Shown: positions 6,644 through 15,917 of the stretch, piece by piece | Numbering within the stretch: the first letter of the stretch is position 1 | Layout: each line of letters begins with the position of its first letter | DNA from: Nitratireductor sp. ZSWI3 | GTDB lineage: Bacteria; Pseudomonadota; Alphaproteobacteria; Rhizobiales; Rhizobiaceae | Reading direction: 5' to 3' | DNA length: 32,937 bases | Assembly (NCBI RefSeq): GCF_024655565.1 | Contig: NZ_JANKOF010000055.1 | Span: forward strand, 1 to 32,937 | Notes under the pieces: model-generated | The model's database searches: none | What the model saw: only the letters and a program-made list of their open reading frames with translations | What the model was told of the DNA's origin: nothing | Translations under genes and position numbers: made by a program

Positions 6644-9629
6644 GCATGCGCCTCCCTTCCGGATCGAAGAAATGGTGGCTGACGATCTCCACCGGTCCGA
6701 AGCGCTTGCGCAAGGGATCGGAGACGAAGGCGCGGGTGCCGTGCCTTGCCTTGCCGCCCCTGACGAGCGCCAGTCCGATGTATTTCGACAGTTCCGGCGA
6801 ATAGCAGAAGGCGGTGATGTGGCCGATGCTCTGGCCGAGATCGTCCAGGCTGCCCTTCTCGACGATGTGCGCACCGCCGCCGAGCGGTCGCCCGTCGAGG
6901 GAGACGACGCCGACGAGGCGGATGCGGTTCTGGTCGATCAGGGCGGGACGGTCCATCAGCGCCGAGCCGACGAAGGGCTTTTTCTTCGACAGCATCCAGT
7001 CGAGATAGAGATCGCGCGCCGTGGTGCGCCCGTCGATCTCGGCGCCGGTGACATGGCCCTTCTCGATGCGCAGCGCACCGAGCGCCTCCATGCCGTAGGG
7101 CGTGATGGCGAATTCCTCGCCGGCCTCCATCAGCGCTTCCCAGACATGCAGGCCGTGGCCGGCGCCGCTATAGACCTCGTAGGCGAGCTCGCCGGAAAAG
7201 GACAGGCGGCAGATCATCACTGGCGCGCCGCCGATCGCGCCCTCGACGATGCCCATGAAGGGCAGGGCCTCGTTGTCGACCGCCGTGCCGGCGACGCATT
7301 TTTCGAGCACCTTGCGGGCGTTCGGTCCGGCGATCGCCGCGCCGGCCCACGCATCGGTGACCGAGGTGAGGTGCACGCGAAGGTCCGGCCAGATCACATC
7401 GAGGAAATATTCCAGATGCTGCATGACCGGGCCGGCATTGGCGGTGGTCGTGGTCATCAGGAAGTCGTTCTCGCCGAGCCGCCACGTGGTGCCGTCGTCG
7501 AAGGCGATGCCGTCCTCGCGCAGCATCAACCCGTAGCGCGCCTTGCCGACGGGCAGCGTCGAGAAGGTGTTGGTGTAGACGCGGTCGAGGAATTCGGCCG
7601 CGTCCGGTCCCTTGACGGCGATCTTGCCGAGCGTCGAGACGTCGACGATGCCGACCGAGCGGCGCACGGCCGCCGCCTCGCGGATATAGGCCTGCTCGAC
7701 GGTCTCGCCCGGCGCCGCGTAGACGAGCGGACGGTGCCAGAGGCCCGCCGGCGTCATCGCGGCGCCGTTCTCGACGTGCCAGTCATGCATCGGCGTCAAC
7801 CGGTCGGGCCGCAGATCGCCGTAGCGCTCGGCGGCGATAGATCCGATCGCGACCGGTGAGAAGGGTGGGCGGAAGCGCGTCGTGCCGGCTTCGGGAATGG
7901 CGATGCCGCGCGCCTCGGCCATGATGGCGAGGCCCGGAACATTGGAGCTCTTGCCCTGGTCGGTCGCCATGCCGAGCGTCGTGTAGCGCTTCAGATGCTC
8001 GACGCTGACGAAGCCTTCGCGATGGGCGAGCCGCACGTCGTCCGCCGTCACGTCGTGCTGCAGATCGACGAAGGCCTTTCCCTTCGCCTTGATCTCGAAG
8101 ACGGGGGCGGGAGCGATGTCGAGCGGCTGCGGGGCGACCTCCGGCAGCTTGGCGCGCGACGGCTTCTTGCCGGCAGCGTCGAGACCGGCGTCGCGCCCGC
8201 TCGCCAGGGCTTCAGCCGTCGTCATCCGCCCCATGAAGGCGCCGGCACCGGTCCAGCTCCGGCCGGGCTGCGGCGGCAGGAAGGCCTGCAGCGCCTCGTC
8301 CCAGTGAGCCTTGCCGCCAGCCTGCGATGCCAGGTGGATGACGGGCTGCCAGCCGCTGGAGACAGCGAGGCTGTCGCACTCGATGGGACGTGCGTCGCCG
8401 GAGAGGGCGCCGGTGGCCGCGTCGAACCGCTGCACGGTGACGCCGGCAAGCCGTTTGCCGCCGCTGGTGCCGACGACGGCTTGGCCGGTCAGCGGCACGA
8501 CGCCAGCCTCCGAGGCGAGCGCGGCGGCGGCCTCCGAGATCGACGGACGCACATCGACGATCGCCGTGACGTGACCGCCGGCGCGGCGGATTGCGACGGC
8601 CGCCTCGTAGGCGCTGTCGTTGTTGGTGAACAGGACGGTCCTGTCGCCGGGCAGCACCGCGTGCTCGGTGGCGTAGCGGCGGACGGCGCCGGCCAGCATC
8701 ACGCCGGGCCGGTCGTTGCCGGGAAAGACGATGGGGCGTTCGAGGGCGCCGGCGGCGAGCACCACCTTGCCGGCGCGGATCGTCCAGTGGCGCTGACGGG
8801 GGTTGCCCTTGGGTGCCTTGGCGAGGTGGTCGCAAACGCGCTCGGTGGCGGCCAGCGTGTTGCCGTCGTAATAGCCCCAGACCGTGGTGCGGGAGAGGAG
8901 GCGGACGGTGTCGAGCCCGGCGAGCCGCTCGGCAAGCTGTTCGGCGAAGACGCTGGCGGGCTTGCCGCCGATCGTCTCGCCCGACCAGCGGGCGAAGCCG
9001 CCGACCGCCGGTTCCTGCTCGGCCAGGATGACGCGCTTGCCCGCCTTCGCCGCCGCTTCCGCCGCCATCAGGCCGGCGAGGCCTCCGCCCACCACGAGCA
9101 CGTCGCAAAAGGCATTCATGCGCTCGTAGCGCGACGGGTCCTTGCCGTAATCGGCGCGGCCGAGACCCGCGGCGCGGCGGATGAACCGCTCGCAGAGCAT
9201 CCAGAAGCGGGTGCCCTTGAGCGGCCCGATCACCGGGCCCATGAAGGTCTTGTAATAGAAGCCGGCGCCGATCAGCCTGCCGCCGAGCTGATTGAGCGCA
9301 CCGAAATCGTAGTCGAGCGAGGGGAAGCGGTTCTGGCTCTCGGCGCGCAACCCGTCATGGAGCTCGATGCGGGTGGCCGGGATGTTGGGCTCGCGCACGC
9401 CTTCCTTCAGCACCGTCACCAGCGCGTTCGGCTCGTCGATGCCGGCGGTGAAAACGCCACGCGGGCGGTGGTATTTGAAGGAGCGGCCGACGAGCGTGAC
9501 ACCGTTGGCGAGCAGGGCCGAGGCGAGCGTGTCGCCGGGGTGCCCGTCATAGGTCTGCCCGTCGAAGGTGAAGCGGACGGTGCGGGTGCGGTCGAGGAGG
9601 CCGCCGGTCGCGGCGCGGCGCGGGCTCAT
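6636..9629 (-). CDS. soxA: Sarcosine oxidase, alpha subunit
   Basis: At 997 residues it matches the family length. The N-terminal ferredoxin-like segment (about 18-75, with SFKYHRPRG) is followed by a dinucleotide-binding site VVGGGLAG at about 179-186 and an NAD/FAD domain to about 600. The C-terminal part, from about 620, is a GcvT-type folate-binding domain (ending with SIGHITAFCYSPEL and HFFDPEGRRMHG). In the complex this subunit binds NAD+ and tetrahydrofolate, so the methyl carbon of sarcosine can leave as 5,10-methylene-THF. The start overlaps the soxD stop by four bases (ATGA), and its end overlaps soxG, so the genes are translationally coupled. Confidence 0.95.
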   Translation of the reverse strand: MSPRRAATGGLLDRTRTVRFTFDGQTYDGHPGDTLASALLANGVTLVGRSFKYHRPRGVFTAGIDEPNALVTVLKEGVREPNIPATRIELHDGLRAESQNRFPSLDYDFGALNQLGGRLIGAGFYYKTFMGPVIGPLKGTRFWMLCERFIRRAAGLGRADYGKDPSRYERMNAFCDVLVVGGGLAGLMAAEAAAKAGKRVILAEQEPAVGGFARWSGETIGGKPASVFAEQLAERLAGLDTVRLLSRTTVWGYYDGNTLAATERVCDHLAKAPKGNPRQRHWTIRAGKVVLAAGALERPIVFPGNDRPGVMLAGAVRRYATEHAVLPGDRTVLFTNNDSAYEAAVAIRRAGGHVTAIVDVRPSISEAAAALASEAGVVPLTGQAVVGTSGGKRLAGVTVQRFDAATGALSGDARPIECDSLAVSSGWQPVIHLASQAGGKAHWDEALQAFLPPQPGRSWTGAGAFMGRMTTAEALASGRDAGLDAAGKKPSRAKLPEVAPQPLDIAPAPVFEIKAKGKAFVDLQHDVTADDVRLAHREGFVSVEHLKRYTTLGMATDQGKSSNVPGLAIMAEARGIAIPEAGTTRFRPPFSPVAIGSIAAERYGDLRPDRLTPMHDWHVENGAAMTPAGLWHRPLVYAAPGETVEQAYIREAAAVRRSVGIVDVSTLGKIAVKGPDAAEFLDRVYTNTFSTLPVGKARYGLMLREDGIAFDDGTTWRLGENDFLMTTTTANAGPVMQHLEYFLDVIWPDLRVHLTSVTDAWAGAAIAGPNARKVLEKCVAGTAVDNEALPFMGIVEGAIGGAPVMICRLSFSGELAYEVYSGAGHGLHVWEALMEAGEEFAITPYGMEALGALRIEKGHVTGAEIDGRTTARDLYLDWMLSKKKPFVGSALMDRPALIDQNRIRLVGVVSLDGRPLGGGAHIVEKGSLDDLGQSIGHITAFCYSPELSKYIGLALVRGGKARHGTRAFVSDPLRKRFGPVEIVSHHFFDPEGRRMHG

Positions 9630-9904
9630 GCGGTCTCTCCGGTGCCGGGCAGCGGACGGGCGAAGGTCACCTCGTAAATCTCGTGGGTCAGCGTGTCGCG
9701 GACGACGAGGAGATGCGCCCGGCAGCCGCCGGCATGCTGCCAGAATTCACGGTGCCGGCCGGCCGGGTTGGGACGGGCATAGACGTAGCCGTACCAGGCC
9801 TTGGCATCGGTGGAGGCAGGGTCGGGCCGAATGCGGGTCGCATCGCCCTGATAGGAGAATTCGGCGAGATCGCGCGGGCCGCAATGCGGGCAGGAAATCA
9901 ACAT
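9626..9904 (-). CDS. soxD: Sarcosine oxidase, delta subunit
   Basis: A 92-residue zinc-binding subunit. C5 and C8 in CPHCG, with H57 and C61 in FWQHAGGC, match the four zinc ligands known for SoxD. The VVRDTLTHEIYEV segment is also characteristic. It packs against the other subunits and stabilises the cytoplasmic SoxBDAG enzyme. It lies 16 bp after soxB and overlaps soxA by four bases. Confidence 0.95.
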   Translation of the reverse strand: MLISCPHCGPRDLAEFSYQGDATRIRPDPASTDAKAWYGYVYARPNPAGRHREFWQHAGGCRAHLLVVRDTLTHEIYEVTFARPLPGTGETA

Positions 9905-9920
9905 CGGTCGGCTCGCTCCC

Positions 9921-11180
9921 TCAATGCAGCTTGGGCGTGGGCCCGTGGCCCGTCTCGTCGATGACGGCGCCGCGCTCGAAGCGCGACAGCGTGTAGGGCG
10001 CGTTGATGGCGTGCGGCTCGTCGCGGGCGATAGTGTGGGCGAAGGAGAAGCCGGAGGCCGGCGTCGCCTTGAAGCCGCCGTAGCACCAGCCGCAGTTCAG
10101 ATATATGCCCGGCAGCGGCCCCTTGGTGATGATCGGCGAACCGTCCATGGACATGTCCATCACCCCGCCCCAGGAGCGCAGCAGCCTCAGCCGCGCGACG
10201 GAAGGAAACATGGCGCAGATCTCGCTCATGACGTCCTCGACCGTCGGCAGGTTGCCGCGCTGGGCGTAGGAATTGTAGTAGTCGAGGCTGCCGCCGAAGA
10301 CGAGGCCGCCCTTGTCGGACTGGGACATGTAGAGATGGCCGCCGCCGAAGGTGACGACGCAGTCGACGAAGGGTTTCAGCGCCTCCGAGACGAAGGCCTG
10401 CAGGACGTGGCTTTCGATGGGGAAGCTGTCGATGCCGGCGAGCTTGAGGACGCGCCCGGTGCTGCCGGCAACCGCGAGCCCCACCTTGCGGGCGCGGATC
10501 TCGCCGCGGCTGGTCTCGACGCCGACGATGCGATCGCCGTCGCGCAGGAAGCCCGTCACCTCGCAATTCTCGATCAGGTCGACGCCGCGCCGGTCGGCGC
10601 CGCGCGCGTAGCCCCAGGCAACGGCGTCGTGGCGCGCCGTGCCGGCGCGTTGCTGCAACAGGCCGCCGACCACGGGGAAACGCGCCGAGCCGGACAGATC
10701 GAGCCCCGGCACCTTGCGGGCGATCTCCTCGCGGGTCAGCCACAGGGCATCGCCGCCGCCGTGGCGCATGGCGTTGCCGCGACGGATGTAGGCGTCTGCC
10801 TGGCCGGGATTGTGGGCGAGGTTGAGCACGCCACGCTGCGAGAACATGACGTTGTAGTTCAGCTCATGCGACAGGTTTTCCCAGAGTTTTACGGAAAAGT
10901 CGTAGAAGCGGATGGAGTCGGGCAGGAGATAGTTGGAGCGGACGATGGTGGTGTTGCGGCCGATGTTGCCGGAGCCGAGCCAGCTCTTCTCGATCACCGC
11001 CACATTGGTGATGCCGTGTTCGGCGGCGAGGTAATAGGCCGTGGCGAGCCCGTGTCCGCCGCCGCCGACGATGATGACGTCGTAGCTCGGCTTCGGGGCG
11101 GGTTTGCGCCAGGCCGGTTTCCAATCGCGGTTCCCCGAAAGGGCATTCTTCAAGAGCGAAAGAGCCGAATATTCCGCCAT
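9921..11180 (-). CDS. soxB: Sarcosine oxidase, beta subunit
   Basis: A 419-residue FAD/FMN subunit and the first gene of the operon. The Rossmann motif DVIIVGGGGHGLATAYYLA (34-52) binds FAD; IEKSWLGSGNIGRNTT follows as in other SoxB proteins. H184 in TARHDAVAWG is in the region of the histidine that carries covalent FMN in characterised enzymes (by family knowledge, not alignment). The subunit oxidises the methylamine bond of sarcosine to glycine. No strong Shine-Dalgarno precedes the ATG at 11180. A large dyad at 11277-11329 lies 97-149 bp upstream and may be the regulatory site. Confidence 0.95.
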   Translation of the reverse strand: MAEYSALSLLKNALSGNRDWKPAWRKPAPKPSYDVIIVGGGGHGLATAYYLAAEHGITNVAVIEKSWLGSGNIGRNTTIVRSNYLLPDSIRFYDFSVKLWENLSHELNYNVMFSQRGVLNLAHNPGQADAYIRRGNAMRHGGGDALWLTREEIARKVPGLDLSGSARFPVVGGLLQQRAGTARHDAVAWGYARGADRRGVDLIENCEVTGFLRDGDRIVGVETSRGEIRARKVGLAVAGSTGRVLKLAGIDSFPIESHVLQAFVSEALKPFVDCVVTFGGGHLYMSQSDKGGLVFGGSLDYYNSYAQRGNLPTVEDVMSEICAMFPSVARLRLLRSWGGVMDMSMDGSPIITKGPLPGIYLNCGWCYGGFKATPASGFSFAHTIARDEPHAINAPYTLSRFERGAVIDETGHGPTPKLH

Positions 11181-11276
11181 GCGCCGCCATTCTCTTTGCC
11201 AGAAGGAATTCCGAACCTATAGGACAGGCGGACGAGCCAAGGCAAATAAAGCGCCATGGCTTTTCACAGGGCCGAC

Positions 11277-11329
11277 CTGGTGGTCTGATCGAAGCAGATG
11301 ATACCCATCTGTCAGGATCGCACCACTAG
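11277..11329. promoter_or_regulatory. 53-bp interrupted dyad between soxB and the MscS gene (candidate operator)
   Basis: The sequence is symmetric about 11303: CTGGTGGT (11277-11284), GATC (11287-11290) and CAGATG (11295-11300) mirror CATCTG (11306-11311), GATC (11316-11319) and ACCACTAG (11322-11329). Seventeen of 24 opposed positions pair, in three blocks with equal spacing. It is in the 239-bp space between divergent genes and contains no ORF. A multi-site operator for a regulator such as the GbdR-like protein at 26657-27655 is a fair guess. Confidence 0.5.
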
Positions 11330-11419
11330 CGCTTCGCCCACGCGCAACATGCTTGCTGCCCGCGCGGGCGTCAGGCAATGTCGGCGCATTGAATCGATCC
11401 CCGATCATCCGTCGGCTTC

Positions 11420-13897
11420 GTGACACGTTTGACAGCAGTTCTGCCCATGCTCCGCCTGATTTTGTTGCCCGCCTGCCTCCTGCTGCAATTCGCTTTTGCC
11501 GCGCTGGCCGCGACACACGAGCCGTCGAGCCTGCTGGCGGCCCAGCGCGCGACGATCACCGATGTCGCGCGGGCGACCGACGTCCTGGCGAAGAAGGTCG
11601 ACGAGCAGTCGGGCGACGACGCCAAGCTGGTGGAAATCCGCGTCGAGCTGGAGCGGCTGGCGCGTGAGGTCTTCGATGCCAGCCTGGCGTTCCGCCCGCG
11701 GCTCTCGGAGATCAACACCCGGCTCGAGCAGCTCGGCGCGGCGCGCGGCGACGGCGAGCCGCCGGAGCCCGAAGCGGTGACGGCGGAGCGGACTCGTCTG
11801 CTCGACGAGAAGGCGAGCTTCAATGTGCTGATCGGCGATGCCGAACGTCTCTCGGTGCGCATCAACGGCATCATCGAGGAGATCGCCCAACTGCGCCGTG
11901 ACCTCTTCGCCAGCACGCTGTCGCGGCGCTACGACGTGACGGCGGCGCTGAGCACCGACGTGCTGGGCGAGTTCAACAGCGAACTGGGGCAGATCTACAA
12001 GACCGTCTCCTCCTGGCTGGCCTTCACGGTGAAATATCGGCTCAAGCCGTTGCTGACCGCCACCTTCCTGGCCCTGGTCTCGGCGCTCTGCCTCCTGGTC
12101 GGCGGCCGGCGCCTGTTCGGCGATTTCATCAAGCCGGATCCCACCGAGGAGGCGCCGACCTATCTCAGCCGTCTTTCCGTGGCGCTGTTCTCGACGCTCA
12201 TTCCCTCGGCGTCCCTCGCCATGTTTCTCGCCGTCGCCTATTATTTCCTCGATTATTTCAGGCTGCTGCGCGCCGATATCGCGCCCCTCCTTTGGGCGCT
12301 CTTCACGGTCCTCGTGCTTGTCTTCTTCGTCTACCGGCTGGCGCGCGCCGTATTGTCGCCGCGCATGGCCAACTGGCGTCTGCTGCCGGTGCGCTCGCAG
12401 GCGGCGCGATGGCTCGTGCTTTTGGCAGGGCTGACGGCGGCGGTGACCGGCTTCGACTACTTCATGGACCAGGTCTACCTGCTGTTCGGTTCGCAGCTCA
12501 CGCTGACGGTGGCGACCAGCCTGGTCGCCACCGTGGTGGTGGGCCTGTTGGTCATCCTGATCGGCGGCGTGCGGCCGCTCGACGACGCCGAGGGAAACCC
12601 CCGGCATTGGCCGCTGAAGTTCCGCTATCTGCTGTTCGCGATCGGCGGCGCGATCATCGCCGCGGCGCTGCTCGGCTATATCGGCTTCGCCCGCTTCCTG
12701 TCGCAGCAGGTGGTGGTGACCGGCGCCATCATCGCCACCATGTATATCGGCTTCCTCACGGCCGGCGCCGTGACCAAGGAAGGCGCCTTCGCCAAGTCAT
12801 GGCTGGCGCGGCGGCTGGAGCGCTATTCGCCCTTCGACGAGACGACGCTCGACCAGATCGGACTGGTCGTCGGCATGGTGATCAACGTTCTGGTGGTGCT
12901 GATCGGCGTTCCCCTGATCCTGCTGCAATGGGGCTTCCGCTGGGCCGACCTGATCGCCTGGAGCTACCGGCTGGCCGGGCCGCTGGAGATCGGTTCGCTG
13001 TCCTTCTCGATGGTCGGCATCCTGACCGGCATCCTCGTCTTCGTCGTCGGCTATTTCTTCACGCGCTGGTTCCAGTCCTGGCTCGACGGGTCGGTGATGG
13101 CGCGCAGCCGGATGGATTCGGGCGTTCGCAACTCTATCCGCACCGGGGTCGGGTATGTCGGCCTGGTGATCGCCGGGCTGATCGGCGTGTCGGCGGCGGG
13201 CATCAACCTGTCCAACCTGGCGCTGGTGGCCGGCGCCCTGTCGCTCGGCATCGGCTTCGGCCTGCAGAACATCGTCTCCAATTTCGTCTCCGGCCTGATC
13301 CTGCTCGCCGAGCGGCCGTTCAAGGCGGGCGACTGGATCGTCGCGGGCGCGGTCTCGGGCACGGTGCGCAAGATCTCGGTGCGCGCCACGGAGATCGAGA
13401 CGTTCCAGCGGCAGACGGTCATCCTGCCCAATTCCGAGCTCATCAACGGGGCGGTCGGCAACTGGACGCTGAGGAACAAGCTGGGGCGCGTCGAGATCCC
13501 CATCGGCGTCGCCTATGGCTCCGACGTGCGCCGGGTGCACGAGATCCTGTCCGACATCGCCAAGAGCCATCCCGCCGTCCTCAAGAACCCGGAACCCTTC
13601 GTGCTGTTCGCCGGCTTCGGCGAGTCCTCCCTCGATTTCGAGATCCGTTTCTACCTGTCGGACATCACGGCGCAGCTCCCGGTGCAGAACGACATCCGCT
13701 TCGCCATCGTCGATGCCTTCGAGGCCGAGGGTATCGAGATTCCCTTCCCGCAGCGCGACCTGCATGTGCGCTCGGGCGAACTCGGCATCACAAGCAAGCC
13801 GGCACGCGGCGGGGTGCGGGCGAGCCCCGAGCCGGTCGAGCTTCACGTGGAGGAGGGCGCGAAAGCCCGCCGCCGCCGTAAGATCGACCCGGAATAA
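11420..13897 (+). CDS. Mechanosensitive ion channel of the MscS family with large periplasmic N-terminal domain
   Basis: An 825-residue protein. A signal-like hydrophobic start (to about 30) leads into a charged, helical periplasmic domain (about 35-195, DUF3772-type), then about ten hydrophobic segments. The pore-lining helix is rich in Gly and Ala (LALVAGALSLGIGFGLQNIVSNFVSGLIL), followed by the MscS beta domain (RPFKAGDWI, ATEIETFQRQTVILPNSELINGAVGNW) and a basic tail. Such channels open on hypo-osmotic stress. The frame begins at a GTG at 11420; an ATG at 11447 is an equally good start, since neither has a good ribosome-binding site. Divergent from soxB, which may be relevant because betaine catabolism affects osmolyte pools. 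Confidence 0.88.
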   Translation: MTRLTAVLPMLRLILLPACLLLQFAFAALAATHEPSSLLAAQRATITDVARATDVLAKKVDEQSGDDAKLVEIRVELERLAREVFDASLAFRPRLSEINTRLEQLGAARGDGEPPEPEAVTAERTRLLDEKASFNVLIGDAERLSVRINGIIEEIAQLRRDLFASTLSRRYDVTAALSTDVLGEFNSELGQIYKTVSSWLAFTVKYRLKPLLTATFLALVSALCLLVGGRRLFGDFIKPDPTEEAPTYLSRLSVALFSTLIPSASLAMFLAVAYYFLDYFRLLRADIAPLLWALFTVLVLVFFVYRLARAVLSPRMANWRLLPVRSQAARWLVLLAGLTAAVTGFDYFMDQVYLLFGSQLTLTVATSLVATVVVGLLVILIGGVRPLDDAEGNPRHWPLKFRYLLFAIGGAIIAAALLGYIGFARFLSQQVVVTGAIIATMYIGFLTAGAVTKEGAFAKSWLARRLERYSPFDETTLDQIGLVVGMVINVLVVLIGVPLILLQWGFRWADLIAWSYRLAGPLEIGSLSFSMVGILTGILVFVVGYFFTRWFQSWLDGSVMARSRMDSGVRNSIRTGVGYVGLVIAGLIGVSAAGINLSNLALVAGALSLGIGFGLQNIVSNFVSGLILLAERPFKAGDWIVAGAVSGTVRKISVRATEIETFQRQTVILPNSELINGAVGNWTLRNKLGRVEIPIGVAYGSDVRRVHEILSDIAKSHPAVLKNPEPFVLFAGFGESSLDFEIRFYLSDITAQLPVQNDIRFAIVDAFEAEGIEIPFPQRDLHVRSGELGITSKPARGGVRASPEPVELHVEEGAKARRRRKIDPE

Positions 13898-14006
13898 ATG
13901 GCTTGCCGAAAGCGCGTTCAGTTGCCGTTCACATTGAAATCTCTATAAGCTCAGTGGAAAAAGGAGCTGAGGCTCCGCAGAGACAGGGGCGGTGGCGACA
14001 CCGAAG

Positions 14007-14276
14007 ATGCTGATGAAGAACCTCATTCTCGCAGCCGTGGCGCTGCTGGTGACGGGCGGTGTTGCAATGGCCGCCAGCGCCGTGAACCGCGACGGCGAGC
14101 CGCGCACGCTCGTGGTCACCGAGGGCGGCAGCCAGTCCGAGCTGACCGTCGGACCGGGCGAGACCGTCGAGTTCTGCAGCGGCGGCTGCTTCGTGACCAT
14201 GCCCAATGGCGACCGCGAGGTGCTGACCGGCACCGAAACCATCGAGATTTCGGGCGGGCGCGGGCGCATCCGGTAA
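14007..14276 (+). CDS. Small exported protein with a CxxxC motif
   Basis: An 89-residue protein with a signal peptide (MKNLILAAVALLVTGGVAMA, likely cleavage near AMA/AS) and a short beta-rich body. Two cysteines, in FCSGGCF, flank a small loop, and the body contains a TxE-type segment ending in a basic Gly/Arg tail. I do not recognise the family beyond small rhizobial envelope proteins, and no function is offered. The frame is open from a GTG at 13992; ATG at 14007 or 14013 fits the signal peptide better. AAGGAG at about 13960-13965 is too far from any of these starts, so the start is uncertain. Confidence 0.6.
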   Translation: MLMKNLILAAVALLVTGGVAMAASAVNRDGEPRTLVVTEGGSQSELTVGPGETVEFCSGGCFVTMPNGDREVLTGTETIEISGGRGRIR

Positions 14277-14316
14277 ACGGCCCGGCAAGTCAAAGCAAAA
14301 AAGACCTTCGTCAAAG

Positions 14317-14344
14317 AAAAAGCCGCGTGCCAACGCGGCTTTTT
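14317..14344 (+). terminator. Rho-independent terminator (works on both strands)
   Basis: AAAAAGCCGCG at 14317-14327 pairs with CGCGGCTTTTT at 14334-14344 across a six-base loop. The T run follows on the plus strand, and the A run gives one on the minus strand. It ends the small exported-protein gene and insulates the UbiA operon. Confidence 0.9.
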
Positions 14345-14481
14345 CTGTCTTCCATTAGAGAACTGTTAAGCCTGATCCCCGAATTCCGGGTCCGGTCTCT
14401 TGGCGTCCCCGGGAAGTTCAGACTTCGGAAGTCCATTTCGCGTAGTCCAGCCGGCAAAGGCGGAGTGGAAAGGGGGCTTTC

Positions 14482-15915
14482 ATGGACGCGCGATCCGAAC
14501 GCAATGCGGTGCCGCTTGCCGTCGATCTCGACGGAACGCTCATTGCGACAGATCTTCTGTGGGAGAGCCTGTTCCTGCTCCTGCGGTGCAAGCCGCTGTG
14601 CTTGTTCCTGCTTCCCTTCTGGCTGCTCGGCGGCAAGGCGGCCCTTAAATGCAGAATTGCCGAGCAGGTGGAGATCGACCCGGCGGGCCTGCCCTATCGG
14701 CAGGAGCTTCTGGCGCAGCTGAACGAAGACAAGGCCCGGGGCCGGCACATCGTGCTGGCGACGGCGGCGCCGAAGAAGTTCGCCGAGGCGATCGCCAGCC
14801 ATCTCGGCGTCTTCGACGGGGTGATCTCGACCGAACCCGGCCGCAACATGGCCTCGCGCGTCAAGCGCGATGCGCTCGTCACAGCCTTCGGCGACGGCGG
14901 CTTCGACTATGCCGGCAACAGCCGCGCCGACATCGCCGTCTTCGAGGCGGCGCGCGGTGCGGTCGTGGTGGCGCCCGACCGGGCGGCCGCCCGCTGGCAC
15001 GCCGAGCGGGGCGGTGCCCTGCACCCCGGCGAAAAGCCGACGCTCAAGACCTATGTGAAGATGCTGCGGGCGCATCAGTGGCTGAAGAACGCCCTGATCT
15101 TCGTGCCCGTCATTCTCAATCACGACTATCTCGACGCGCGCATCATCGGGCTGGGGCTGCTCGCCTTCATCTCCTTCAGCGCGGCGGCCTCGGCGATCTA
15201 CATCCTGAACGATTTCTTCGATCTCAGTCTCGACCGCCGGCACCCGACCAAGCACCGGCGCCCCTTTGCGAGCGGCGTTCTGTCGATCCCCTTCGGTTTT
15301 GCGGCGATGCTCGCCCTTCTGACGTTGAGCGGGGCGGCGGCCCTTTTCCTGCCGCCGCTGTTCGGCCTCGTCCTGATCGCCTACCTGATCGCCACGACGG
15401 CCTATTCGCTGTCCTTCAAGCGGATGCTTCTGGTCGACGTTCTGACGCTTGCCGGTCTCTACACGCTGCGCATCCTGGCCGGCAGCGCGGCGACCGGCAT
15501 CCCCGTGTCTTTCTGGCTGCTCGCCTTCTCGGTCTTCTTCTTCCTGTCGCTTGCCTTCGTGAAGCGCTATGTGGAACTGCGCGGCACCGAACTACCAGTG
15601 GGCGAGCGGATCGCCGGACGCGGCTACCGCTCGGAAGACCAGGAGGTGATCGCCCAGGCAGGCATGGCTTCGGCCTTCTCCTCGGCCATGGTGCTGGCGC
15701 TCTACATTCAGAGCAGCGCCGTTCGCGAGCTTTACGCCCAGCCCTGGCTGATCTGGCCGCTGTGCCCGATCGTGCTCTACATCACGATCCGGATGTGGGT
15801 GCTGGCACGCCGCAACGAGATGCATGACGATCCCATCGTCTTCATCATCAGCGACTGGCGCAGCCAGCTCGTCGGCGGGTTCGGCGCCTTCCTCCTGTTC
15901 TATGCGGGGCTCTAG
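14482..15915 (+). CDS. HAD-family phosphatase fused to UbiA-family polyprenyl-phosphate phosphoribosyltransferase
   Basis: A 477-residue fusion. Residues about 10-185 are a HAD phosphatase: D15 and D17 in DLDGT, T94, and the GN(146)SRAD segment. From about 190 it is a UbiA membrane protein with the first aspartate motif N243-D244-x-x-D247-x-x-x-D251 followed by RHPTKHRRP, and a second motif around YSLSFKRMLLVDVLTLAG, with about eight membrane helices. The HPTKHRRP signature is that of DPPR synthases (Rv3806c of mycobacteria; NoeC of Azorhizobium), which attach ribose-5-phosphate from PRPP to a polyprenyl phosphate. The fused HAD domain would remove the 5'-phosphate. Start supported by AAAGGGGG six bases before the ATG; first gene of the cluster. 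Confidence 0.85.
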   Translation: MDARSERNAVPLAVDLDGTLIATDLLWESLFLLLRCKPLCLFLLPFWLLGGKAALKCRIAEQVEIDPAGLPYRQELLAQLNEDKARGRHIVLATAAPKKFAEAIASHLGVFDGVISTEPGRNMASRVKRDALVTAFGDGGFDYAGNSRADIAVFEAARGAVVVAPDRAAARWHAERGGALHPGEKPTLKTYVKMLRAHQWLKNALIFVPVILNHDYLDARIIGLGLLAFISFSAAASAIYILNDFFDLSLDRRHPTKHRRPFASGVLSIPFGFAAMLALLTLSGAAALFLPPLFGLVLIAYLIATTAYSLSFKRMLLVDVLTLAGLYTLRILAGSAATGIPVSFWLLAFSVFFFLSLAFVKRYVELRGTELPVGERIAGRGYRSEDQEVIAQAGMASAFSSAMVLALYIQSSAVRELYAQPWLIWPLCPIVLYITIRMWVLARRNEMHDDPIVFIISDWRSQLVGGFGAFLLFYAGL

Positions 15916-15917
15916 GC

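Noticed and set aside
11181-11419. Glycine or other riboswitch in front of soxB
   Set aside because: No aptamer-like conserved core recognised; the dyad found is more like a DNA operator.
14421-14433. GACTTCGGAAGTC palindrome before the UbiA gene
   Set aside because: Short, without a proper spacer, and not repeated nearby; not enough for a regulatory claim.
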